DNA of 14,608 bases from an uncultured Prevotella sp. (GTDB taxonomy: Bacteria; Bacteroidota; Bacteroidia; Bacteroidales; Bacteroidaceae). The DNA is taken from positions 1-14,608 of the forward strand of contig CAAGLS010000257.1 in NCBI GenBank assembly GCA_900770845.1. The letters are read 5' to 3'. Position numbers and translations under genes: made by a program. Position 1 is the stretch's first letter. Each line of letters opens with the position of its first letter. The notes under the pieces are model-generated. The model was not told where the DNA came from. It saw nothing but the letters and a program-made list of their open reading frames with translations, and did not search any database. Positions 1 through 6,660 of this stretch are shown in pieces.

Positions 1-25
1 AATGCGGGAGAGTAGGTAGCCGCCC
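1..25 (+). rRNA. rrf: 5S rRNA, 3' end (partial)
   Basis: The first bases read AATGCGGGAGAGTAGGTAGC followed by CGCC, which matches the conserved 3' end of bacterial 5S rRNA as I know it. The rest of the gene lies before the window. A hairpin with a T-run follows 13 bases later, as expected at the end of an rRNA operon. The exact mature 3' end is uncertain by a few bases. Confidence 0.85.
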
Positions 26-37
26 CCTTTCAGAACC

Positions 38-77
38 GAGGGTTTCCATGGCCATGCGCCGCGGGAACCCTCTTTTT
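38..77 (+). terminator. rRNA operon terminator
   Basis: The stem GAGGGTTTCC (38-47) pairs with GGAACCCTC (64-72), leaving one bulged T, and a run of five T follows (73-77). The position just after the 5S rRNA end and the orientation suit intrinsic termination of the rRNA operon. Confidence 0.75.
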
Positions 78-91
78 GGACCCCCCCCCAG

Positions 92-113
92 CCCCTCCCT
101 CCGAAGGGAGGGG
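92..113. repeat. GC-rich palindrome next to a C-run
   Basis: The 9-bp arms CCCCTCCCT (92-100) and AGGGAGGGG (105-113) are perfectly complementary around the loop CCGA. A run of nine C (81-89) precedes them. There is no T-run, so a terminator role is unlikely. It resembles the short dispersed palindromes found between genes in Prevotella-like genomes, but that rests on memory and not on a search. Confidence 0.6.
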
Positions 114-180
114 AGTGGAATGCAAGGCAGGCACCAAGCTAGACGTCCAAGGGCGTACACTTTCTCTTGGAGACTGCACC

Positions 181-232
181 TTGCGTCCGACCGCAGGGGC
201 CGTAGCTTGCGTCCTATTGCAGGGGCCGTGCC
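181..232. repeat. 26-bp tandem duplication
   Basis: Two adjacent 26-base units (181-206 and 207-232) share TTGCGTCC at the start and GCAGGGGCCGT in the middle, with 21 of 26 positions identical. A further partial unit may begin at 233 (TTGTGCCG). Short frames cross it on both strands, but none looks like a protein. Confidence 0.7.
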
Positions 233-247
233 TTGTGCCGCTAAGAC

Positions 248-400
248 AATGTTCGACCGCTTTTCCATCCCCCGTTTGCACCCGCATGTTGGGCGAACGC
301 CAATTATGCATTATGCATTGGAAAGATAATGTTCGACCGCTTTTCCAGTCAACCGTTTGCACCCGTATTTCGGATGAACGGCAATTATGAATTGGATAGG
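248..400. repeat. 80-bp tandem duplication
   Basis: Unit 1 (248-327) and unit 2 (328 to about 400) begin with the same 20 bases, AATGTTCGACCGCTTTTCCA, and share CCGTTTGCACCCG, GAACG and CAATTATG in order at the same spacing. Unit 2 lacks one ATTATGCATT-like stretch near its end. Together with the 26-bp repeats and the palindrome, this accounts for most of the gene-free stretch 78-434. The short ORFs across it are products of the repeats and should not be read as genes. Confidence 0.75.
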
Positions 401-434
401 GCCTGTATAAGAACGGTTTCCGCAGTTGGTTGCG

Positions 435-917
435 CTATTTCTTTGTTTCTGCTTTGAAAGATATTGAATTGGGGATTTTCACCCATTTCCTGTTCCTTGC
501 AATCTTGATAGTACTTCCCTTGCCTTGTCTTAACGTGTAGGTGGAATCTTTTGGAAAGTAGGTCAGTGTGGCCTCCAAATCCTCGCTTCCATAATCGTTT
601 GTGATAGAAAGCTGGACCGTGTGTGGATCCAAGAAGGTTGCATCGGTGAATATCCATTTACGCGCATCCTTGAAATCTCCCAAATACCCAGGGACTTCTC
701 CCAAAAACTCTTGACCTTGAATAAGTCTATTTTGATGATACATATCCATATCGATATAGACATCATATTCTTTGTTGCAGAATCGACCTATGAAAACAGA
801 GTCGTTGGCAGCGATTTCAATATCGTTGCCTTCTGCTGGAACTTGCGCTTTGGAAGGGCACGAAAAGCTCATTGCTGAAAGAAGCATGAGTGTACAAGTA
901 AGTTTGTTCAAATCCAT
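435..917 (-). CDS. small secreted hypothetical protein
   Basis: This 160-residue protein begins with a signal peptide: charged start MDLNK, a hydrophobic core at about residues 8-18, then a likely cleavage after SKA at residue 24. Cys20 follows SFS, which is a poor lipobox, so an exported soluble protein is favoured over a lipoprotein. The mature part is polar and probably beta-rich, with motifs GQEFLGEVPGYLGD and NDYGSEDLEATLTYFP and a basic tail RNRKWVKIP. The pattern feels like a recurring secreted family in Bacteroidales, but I cannot name it or assign a function. It is transcribed away from the glycogen operon. Its ATG is supported by a TAnnTTTG box 18 bases upstream. I see no clear terminator after its stop. 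Confidence 0.85.
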   Translation of the reverse strand: MDLNKLTCTLMLLSAMSFSCPSKAQVPAEGNDIEIAANDSVFIGRFCNKEYDVYIDMDMYHQNRLIQGQEFLGEVPGYLGDFKDARKWIFTDATFLDPHTVQLSITNDYGSEDLEATLTYFPKDSTYTLRQGKGSTIKIARNRKWVKIPNSISFKAETKK

Positions 918-934
918 GACGGCTTATTTTTCGG

Positions 935-942
935 CAAAGATA
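935..942 (-). promoter_or_regulatory. -7 box for the secreted protein gene
   Basis: On the minus strand this reads TATCTTTG, a perfect match to the Bacteroidetes -7 consensus TAnnTTTG, ending 18 bases before the ATG at 917. A TTG lies 16 bases further upstream, a little close for the -33 element. Transcription would start near 928. Confidence 0.7.
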
Positions 943-1017
943 CTGTTTTTTTGTGTTTCAACTCAAGTTTTTTGGAACTTTTGTGTTTGTAGATAAGCAT
1001 ATTTACTATTTTTTACG

Positions 1018-1025
1018 TACCTTTG
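1018..1025 (+). promoter_or_regulatory. -7 box of the glycogen operon
   Basis: TACCTTTG matches TAnnTTTG perfectly and ends 23 bases before the glgA ATG at 1049. No good TTTG lies at the usual distance upstream; the nearest, at 986-989, is too far. Because the frame of glgA is open upstream to 953, this box is also evidence against any start before 1049. Confidence 0.7.
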
Positions 1026-1048
1026 CGGATGCATTTTTAATAAGGAGT

Positions 1049-2704
1049 ATGAAGAAAGAGAAGTTATTTCCGGATTACGTCTTTGAATCGAGTTGGGAAG
1101 TCTGTAACAAGGTTGGTGGAATATACACAGTGTTGTCCACTCGTGCATTAACCCTTCAGAAAAAGCTTCCAAATAGGTTATTCTTCATCGGACCGGATTG
1201 TAAAAAGGAAACAGACAATATTTATTTTACGGAAGACAAGGCCTTGTTTGCAGAATGGCGTAGCCAAGCAGAGAAGGATAATCTTTCCGTTAGGATAGGC
1301 CATTGGAATATTCCAGGGGATCCTATCGTGTTTCTCGTCGACTTTGAGCCCTTCTATGCGCAGAAGAATGAGATATATGGTAAACTATGGGAAGATTTCC
1401 AAGTTGACAGTCTTCATGCATACGGTGACTACGACGAGGCGTCGATGTTCTCTTATGCAGCAGGAAGAATTGTGGAGAGCTTCTATCGTTTCTACCATTT
1501 GGACCATCACCGTGTAGTTTATCAAGGCAACGAATGGATGACAGGTTTGGGCCTGTTGTACGTAAGAAAGCATTTGCCCCAAGTGGCCACAATCTTCACC
1601 ACCCATGCCACCAGTATCGGCCGCTCGATAGCAGGCAACAATAAGCCGCTATATCGTTATCTTAGCGCTTATAACGGCGACCAGATGGCGTGCGAGCTGA
1701 ACATGCAGAGCAAGCACTCTATAGAGAAGCAGACGGCCATAAATGTAGACTGCTTCACCACGGTTAGCCAGATAACAGCCCAGGAATGCCGCGAGTTGTT
1801 GGATAAGCCTGTGGATGTGGTTTTGCCCAATGGTTTCGAGCCAGACTTTGTACCCGTTGGAACCAAATTCTCCACTAAGAGGCGTGCCGCACGCCAGCGT
1901 CTGTTGCAAGTGGCCAGTGCCCTAACGGGCTGTGAGTTCACGGACGACACGCTGATAGTCTCAACCAGCGGACGATACGAATTCAGAAATAAGGGCATTG
2001 ACCTTTTCATAGAATCGATGAACCGTCTTCGTCACGACTCGCGTCTCAATCGCCAGGTGGTCGCATTCATCTGCGTCCCAGCTTGGGTGTTCTCGCCACG
2101 CCAAGATTTGGCAGACAGATTGAAGGCAGTTGGAAGCTTCTCTACCGCCCTTGACCAGCCGGTCATAACCCACTGGCTTCACAACATGAATGAGGACCGC
2201 GTGATGGGAATGTTGCGTTATCTTGATGTCAACAATCGCAGTGAGGATAAGGTGAAGATCATTTTTGTGCCTTGTTATCTTACGGGCGATGACGGCATCA
2301 TCAACAAGCCCTATTATGACATCCTGTTGGGCAACGACCTTTGCATATATCCTTCCTATTATGAGCCATGGGGCTATACTCCCTTGGAGGCGATTGCATT
2401 CAAAGTGCCTTGCATCACCACCGATTTGGCAGGATTTGGCCAATGGGTCAACAGTGAGTATGGCCGAAACGCAGAGTTGGAGGATGGAGTGAAGGTGGTC
2501 CATCGTTCGGATTATGACTACAACGAGGTGGCAGACTCGATAAAGGATTCCGTGCTCAGTTTTGCCAATATGAGTCCCGCCGAAGTCAAGAAATGCCGCG
2601 ACCATGCGTCTCGGTTGTCAACAAAGGCTTATTGGAGCCGTTTCATCACTTATTACGAAGAAGCCTACGACGTGGCTCTTCGCAAGGCGGAGGAAAGAAG
2701 ATAG
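1049..2704 (+). CDS. glgA: glycogen synthase, GT3 (animal/fungal-like) type
   Basis: This 551-residue enzyme should extend alpha-1,4-glucan chains from a nucleotide sugar in the cytoplasm. It resembles animal and yeast glycogen synthase (GT3) rather than the common bacterial GT5 form. Residues 12-28 carry FESSWEVCNKVGGIYTV, the GT3 N-terminal signature that contacts the sugar nucleotide. Residues 436-456 hold PSYYEPWGYTPLEA with the paired glutamates Glu439 and Glu447 of the retaining GT-B fold, followed by ITTDLAGFG. The length fits Bacteroidetes GT3 enzymes. The frame stays open upstream, but ATG 1049 is chosen because AAGGAG lies just before it, a promoter box sits at 1018-1025, and the protein there begins MKKEKLFPDYVFE. 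glgP follows after 40 bases without an obvious promoter or terminator, so they are probably one operon. Donor preference (UDP- or ADP-glucose) cannot be read from the sequence. Confidence 0.93.
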   Translation: MKKEKLFPDYVFESSWEVCNKVGGIYTVLSTRALTLQKKLPNRLFFIGPDCKKETDNIYFTEDKALFAEWRSQAEKDNLSVRIGHWNIPGDPIVFLVDFEPFYAQKNEIYGKLWEDFQVDSLHAYGDYDEASMFSYAAGRIVESFYRFYHLDHHRVVYQGNEWMTGLGLLYVRKHLPQVATIFTTHATSIGRSIAGNNKPLYRYLSAYNGDQMACELNMQSKHSIEKQTAINVDCFTTVSQITAQECRELLDKPVDVVLPNGFEPDFVPVGTKFSTKRRAARQRLLQVASALTGCEFTDDTLIVSTSGRYEFRNKGIDLFIESMNRLRHDSRLNRQVVAFICVPAWVFSPRQDLADRLKAVGSFSTALDQPVITHWLHNMNEDRVMGMLRYLDVNNRSEDKVKIIFVPCYLTGDDGIINKPYYDILLGNDLCIYPSYYEPWGYTPLEAIAFKVPCITTDLAGFGQWVNSEYGRNAELEDGVKVVHRSDYDYNEVADSIKDSVLSFANMSPAEVKKCRDHASRLSTKAYWSRFITYYEEAYDVALRKAEERR

Positions 2705-2744
2705 TATTCAGGCAGATAAGATATTCAAAACTAAATAGAGAATT

Positions 2745-5306
2745 ATGAAGATCAAAGCAGATTATGCTAATGCTCCCCAGTGGAAGGAGTTGGCCATTAA
2801 GAGCCGTCTTCCCGAGCAGTTGAAATGTTTGGATGAATTGGCTCATAACATGTGGTGGGCTTGGAACTACGAGGCCCGCAACCTGTTCAAGAGCCTTGAT
2901 GAGAAGCTTTATGCCGAAGTGGGTCACAATCCCGTTTTGCTTCTGGAGCGTCTGAGCTATGACCGCAAAGAGGCAATAGTGAAGGACCGTGCGTTGATGA
3001 AGAAAGTGAAGGACGTCTACAAGAAGTTCCGCGATTACATGGATGTCAAGCCCGACTCCAAGCGTCCCTCGGTGGCTTATTTCAGCATGGAGTATGGATT
3101 GAACCAGGTGTTGAAAATCTATTCAGGAGGCCTTGGCATGCTGGCTGGAGATTATCTGAAGGAGGCTTCCGACAGCAACGTCGACCTCTGTGGCATCGGC
3201 TTCCTCTATCGTTATGGCTACTTTACGCAGAGCCTGAGCATGGACGGACAGCAGATTGCCAAATATGAGGCGCAGAACTTCAACTCGCTCCCCATTGAGC
3301 GTGTGTTGGACGAGAATGGGAATCCCGTTGTCGTCGATGTTCCTTATATCAACTATCAAGTACATGCCTACGTTTGGCAAGTGAATGTGGGTCGCATCAA
3401 GCTTTATTTGCTTGATACAGACAACGAAATGAACTCCGACTTTGACAAGCCTATCACCCATTCCCTCTATGGTGGAGATTGGGAGAACCGCTTGAAGCAA
3501 GAGATACTGTTGGGTATTGGCGGCATTCTCACACTGAGGAAATTGGGAATCAATAAGGACATCTACCACTGCAATGAGGGTCATGCAGCCCTTTGCAACT
3601 TGGAACGCCTGTGTGAGTATGTCCGCTCTGGGCTCAACTTCAACCAGGCTCTCGAATTGGTGCGTGCTTCCTCGCTCTATACAGTGCATACACCTGTGCC
3701 TGCAGGCCACGACTATTTCGACGAGGGACTTTTCGGCAAGTATATGGGTGGCTATCCCGCACAACTCGGCATCTCATGGGATGAGTTTATCGGAATGGGC
3801 CGTCAGAATCCTGATGACCACAACGAAAAATTCTGCATGAGCATCTTCGCCTGCAACACCTGCCAAGAGGTGAATGGTGTCTCCAAGCTTCACGGCTGGG
3901 TCAGCCAGAACATGTTCGCTCCCATTTGGTCTGGCTATTATCCCGAGGAGAACCATGTGGGCTATGTTACCAATGGCGTTCATCTTCCTACATGGACGGC
4001 TACCGAATGGCGCAAGCTCTATGACAAGTACTTCGACCCCAACTTTATGAACGACCAGAGCAATGAGGAGATTTGGCATGCCATCTACAACGTGCCCGAC
4101 GATGAGATTTGGGACACGCGCATGGCACTGAAGCAAAAGCTCGTGCGCTACATTCGTGAGAAGTTCACCGACACATGGCTTCGCAACCAGGGTGATCCCA
4201 GCCGAGTGATGTCGCTGTTGGAGCGCATCAATCCCAACGCACTGATGATAGGCTTCTGCCGTCGCTTTGCCACATACAAGCGTGCCCACCTGCTCTTCAC
4301 CGACATCGACCGTCTGGCCAAGATTGTGAACAACCCCGAGCGTCCAGTCTTGTTCTTCTTCTCAGGCAAGGCGCATCCAGCCGACGGCGCCGGACAGGGG
4401 CTGATCAAGAAGATCTATGAGATTAGCCAGCGTCCCGAGTTCCTTGGCAAGATCATCTTCCTTGAGGATTATGACATGCAGCTTGCGCGCCGCCTGGTGT
4501 CGGGTGTAGACATTTGGATGAACACTCCCACGCGTCCTCTCGAAGCCAGTGGCACATCGGGCGAGAAGGCAGAGATGAATGGCGTGGTCAACCTCTCCGT
4601 GCTCGACGGCTGGTGGGTTGAAGGCTATCGTGAGGGTGCCGGATGGGCACTGCCTCAGAAGCGCACCTATCAGAACCAGGAGTATCAAGACCGTCTCGAT
4701 GCAGCCACCATCTACAGCCTGCTGGAGAACGAAATCATCCCGCTCTACTATTCGAAGAACAACAAGGGATACAGCCCCAACTGGATAAAGGTGATCAAGA
4801 ACTCCATCGCCACCATCGCTCCCCACTACACGATGAAGCGGCAGTTGGACGACTATTACGACAAGTTCTACATCAAGGAGTCTACACGCTTCAAGAAGCT
4901 CTCAGCCAACGACAATCGTCTCGCCAAGGACCTTGCCCTTTGGAAGGAGACTGTGGCTGAGCGCTGGGACTCCATCCACGTGGTGGACAAGAATGTGGAT
5001 CTGCTCAATCAGGGGGGAGAGACCGGCGTGAAGTATACGCTGCGCTATGTCATCGACGAGCAGGGACTGGACAATGCCATTGGCCTGGAACTCGTCACCT
5101 TGAAGCCGCAGACTGACCCCTCCGACCACAAGGTATACAGTGTGCATGAGTTCAAGATGGTTGGCCACGAAGGCAACAACTACACATTCGAGGCTGTCAT
5201 CGAGCCCGACGAGGCTGGTTCTTACCGCTCATGCGTCCGCATGTTCCCGAAGAACAGGAATCTTCCTCACCGTCAGGACTTCTGCTATGTGAAGTGGCTT
5301 GACTGA
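2745..5306 (+). CDS. glgP: alpha-glucan (glycogen/maltodextrin) phosphorylase
   Basis: This 853-residue GT35 enzyme splits alpha-1,4-glucans with phosphate to release glucose 1-phosphate, using pyridoxal phosphate. The N-terminal part, about residues 10-65 (HNMWWAWNYEARNLF), is the DUF3417-type domain of the alpha-glucan phosphorylase branch that includes Thermotoga-like enzymes. PSVAYFSMEYGL and YSGGLGMLAGDYLKEASD follow. EASGTSGEKAEMNG at residues 600-613 is the cofactor site, with Lys608 as the expected Schiff-base lysine. The last 100 or so residues are beta-rich and extend beyond the catalytic core. It lies 40 bases after glgA in the same direction, so synthesis and breakdown of the same polymer are coupled in one operon. 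A strong hairpin terminator follows. No SD of note precedes the ATG. Confidence 0.93.
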   Translation: MKIKADYANAPQWKELAIKSRLPEQLKCLDELAHNMWWAWNYEARNLFKSLDEKLYAEVGHNPVLLLERLSYDRKEAIVKDRALMKKVKDVYKKFRDYMDVKPDSKRPSVAYFSMEYGLNQVLKIYSGGLGMLAGDYLKEASDSNVDLCGIGFLYRYGYFTQSLSMDGQQIAKYEAQNFNSLPIERVLDENGNPVVVDVPYINYQVHAYVWQVNVGRIKLYLLDTDNEMNSDFDKPITHSLYGGDWENRLKQEILLGIGGILTLRKLGINKDIYHCNEGHAALCNLERLCEYVRSGLNFNQALELVRASSLYTVHTPVPAGHDYFDEGLFGKYMGGYPAQLGISWDEFIGMGRQNPDDHNEKFCMSIFACNTCQEVNGVSKLHGWVSQNMFAPIWSGYYPEENHVGYVTNGVHLPTWTATEWRKLYDKYFDPNFMNDQSNEEIWHAIYNVPDDEIWDTRMALKQKLVRYIREKFTDTWLRNQGDPSRVMSLLERINPNALMIGFCRRFATYKRAHLLFTDIDRLAKIVNNPERPVLFFFSGKAHPADGAGQGLIKKIYEISQRPEFLGKIIFLEDYDMQLARRLVSGVDIWMNTPTRPLEASGTSGEKAEMNGVVNLSVLDGWWVEGYREGAGWALPQKRTYQNQEYQDRLDAATIYSLLENEIIPLYYSKNNKGYSPNWIKVIKNSIATIAPHYTMKRQLDDYYDKFYIKESTRFKKLSANDNRLAKDLALWKETVAERWDSIHVVDKNVDLLNQGGETGVKYTLRYVIDEQGLDNAIGLELVTLKPQTDPSDHKVYSVHEFKMVGHEGNNYTFEAVIEPDEAGSYRSCVRMFPKNRNLPHRQDFCYVKWLD

Positions 5307-5332
5307 TAGGCGGGCTTTTTTCAAGGGTATAT

Positions 5333-5375
5333 AAAGGAGTTGGGATTTGGTTTCCAACTCCTTTCTTCATTTTTG
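5333..5375 (+). terminator. terminator of glgA-glgP
   Basis: The arms AAAGGAGTTGG (5333-5343) and CCAACTCCTTT (5354-5364) form a perfect 11-bp stem with a 10-base loop. CTTCATTTTT follows, which suits intrinsic termination on the plus strand. It begins 27 bases after the glgP stop. Confidence 0.85.
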
Positions 5376-5433
5376 TGCCGGTACTGATTCTGGTGCGACG
5401 GGAGCTTCAGGCTGTAGTCTGACAAACAGGACG

Positions 5434-5470
5434 TAAAAAAAAGACCTACAGAGCAAGGTCTGTAGGTCTT
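5434..5470 (-). terminator. terminator of the peptidase-GTPase unit
   Basis: The arms AAGACCTACAGA (5441-5452) and TCTGTAGGTCTT (5459-5470) form a perfect 12-bp stem with a 6-base loop. On the minus strand the stem is followed by a run of eight T (A-run at 5435-5442, partly within the stem). This fits termination of transcription leaving the gene that ends at 5498. It sits back to back with the glgP terminator. Confidence 0.85.
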
Positions 5471-5497
5471 TGTGACATTGGTTGAAGAGGGGGGCGA

Positions 5498-6634
5498 TTA
5501 GTCTGTCAGGCATTGGTCGAGCGATTTTGTGATGGCCTCCTTGTCGAGGTGCTGCCCTATGAAGACGAGTTTCTCCATCCTATCGCCATATTTTTGGTCC
5601 CAATCGCGGCGTAGGGCAGGCTCTTTGTCCATCATGGCCTTCAGCTCATCCTTGGGCATGGTGGCATACCATTGTCCGGCATTCCTCAATCCCACCTGCT
5701 TGCCTGCCTGTTCGAACACGTAGCAGATGTCGGGTTCTTCCTTGAACCAGCAGATGCCCTTGCAGCGGATGACCTGCTTGGGCCATTTGCGGCTGATGAA
5801 ATCATCGAAGAAGTTGATGTCGAATGGCTTGCGGCGATAATAGACGAAAGTCTCGATGCCGTATTCAAGAGCCTCTCCGCTCTCCTCGTTCTGCAAATCG
5901 TCATCTTCCTCTATGGCGCTTATCCAGGCGGCGGAGGTGGCGACCTTGTTGAAATCGAACAGATGGGTGTTGATGATCTTGTTGAGGTCGACATCGCCAT
6001 AATTGCACTCGAAGATTTCCGCATGCGGCTGAATGGACTTGATGATTCCTTTCAGCTCCATCATCTCCTCCCTTGTCAGCTCATCAGCCTTGTTGAGGAG
6101 GATGATGTTGCAGAACTCTATTTGCTGTATGACGAGACTCTCCAAATCGTCCTCGCCGATATTCTGCTTCCTCAGGTCATTGCCATTGGCAAACTCATCC
6201 TTCATGCGTTTCGCATCCACCACCGTCACGATAGCGTCCAAATTGGCGACGGTGTCCTCGGCGTATTCAGGATACATCTGCGGATAGGCGCAAATGGTCT
6301 GCGCGATGGGAGCAGGCTCACAGATGCCACTGGCCTCGATGACGATGTAGTCGAAGCGGTTCATGTTGGCGATGTCGCTCAACTGCTTCACCAAGTCCAT
6401 CTTGAGTGTGCAGCAGATGCATCCGTTCTGCAGGGCCACCAAGCTGTCGTCGCCCTGACCAACGATTCCGACCGACTCAATGAGGCTTGCGTCGATGTTG
6501 ACCTCGCCGATGTCGTTTACGATGACGGCAAATTTGATGCCTTTCTCGTTTGCAAGAATCCTGTTTAAAAGAGTAGTCTTGCCGCTGCCGAGATACCCCG
6601 TCAGCAGCAAGACTGGAATTTGTTTTTTGTTCAT
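5498..6634 (-). CDS. COG0523 / CobW-family GTPase (putative metal chaperone)
   Basis: This 378-residue P-loop GTPase belongs to the G3E group that moves metals, often zinc, to target proteins. Walker A is GYLGSGKTT at residues 13-21. The family metal-binding motif CxCC is GCICC at residues 71-75. The guanine-specificity motif is in LLNKADELT. A CobW C-terminal domain follows (YRRKPFDINFFDDF, then WPKQVIRCKGICWF). It lacks an obvious His-rich tail, and the acidic stretch EEDDDLQNEESGEA in the middle is a variable linker. An AGGAG-like SD (6641-6646 on the opposite strand) lies 6 bases before the ATG, unusually clear for this phylum. The upstream peptidase ends 26 bases away, so they are likely co-transcribed. 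The client protein and metal are unknown; I see no Zur site nearby, so no symbol is assigned. Confidence 0.9.
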   Translation of the reverse strand: MNKKQIPVLLLTGYLGSGKTTLLNRILANEKGIKFAVIVNDIGEVNIDASLIESVGIVGQGDDSLVALQNGCICCTLKMDLVKQLSDIANMNRFDYIVIEASGICEPAPIAQTICAYPQMYPEYAEDTVANLDAIVTVVDAKRMKDEFANGNDLRKQNIGEDDLESLVIQQIEFCNIILLNKADELTREEMMELKGIIKSIQPHAEIFECNYGDVDLNKIINTHLFDFNKVATSAAWISAIEEDDDLQNEESGEALEYGIETFVYYRRKPFDINFFDDFISRKWPKQVIRCKGICWFKEEPDICYVFEQAGKQVGLRNAGQWYATMPKDELKAMMDKEPALRRDWDQKYGDRMEKLVFIGQHLDKEAITKSLDQCLTD

Positions 6635-6660
6635 TTATATCTCCTTACGGTAAAAAAGTG

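Noticed and set aside
48..390. Overlapping ORFs of 93-110 residues after the 5S rRNA
   Set aside because: They run through the terminator, the palindrome and the tandem repeats, their residues are rich in Pro, Arg and Cys, and they have no supporting promoter or family.
953..1048. Upstream extension of glgA to a start at 953
   Set aside because: The extension crosses the promoter box at 1018-1025, and the GT3 N-terminal signature begins only after ATG 1049.
5672..6568. 298-residue plus-strand ORF opposite the CobW-type GTPase
   Set aside because: It is the antisense shadow of a clearly conserved gene with Walker A and CxCC motifs; its own sequence has no recognisable domain.
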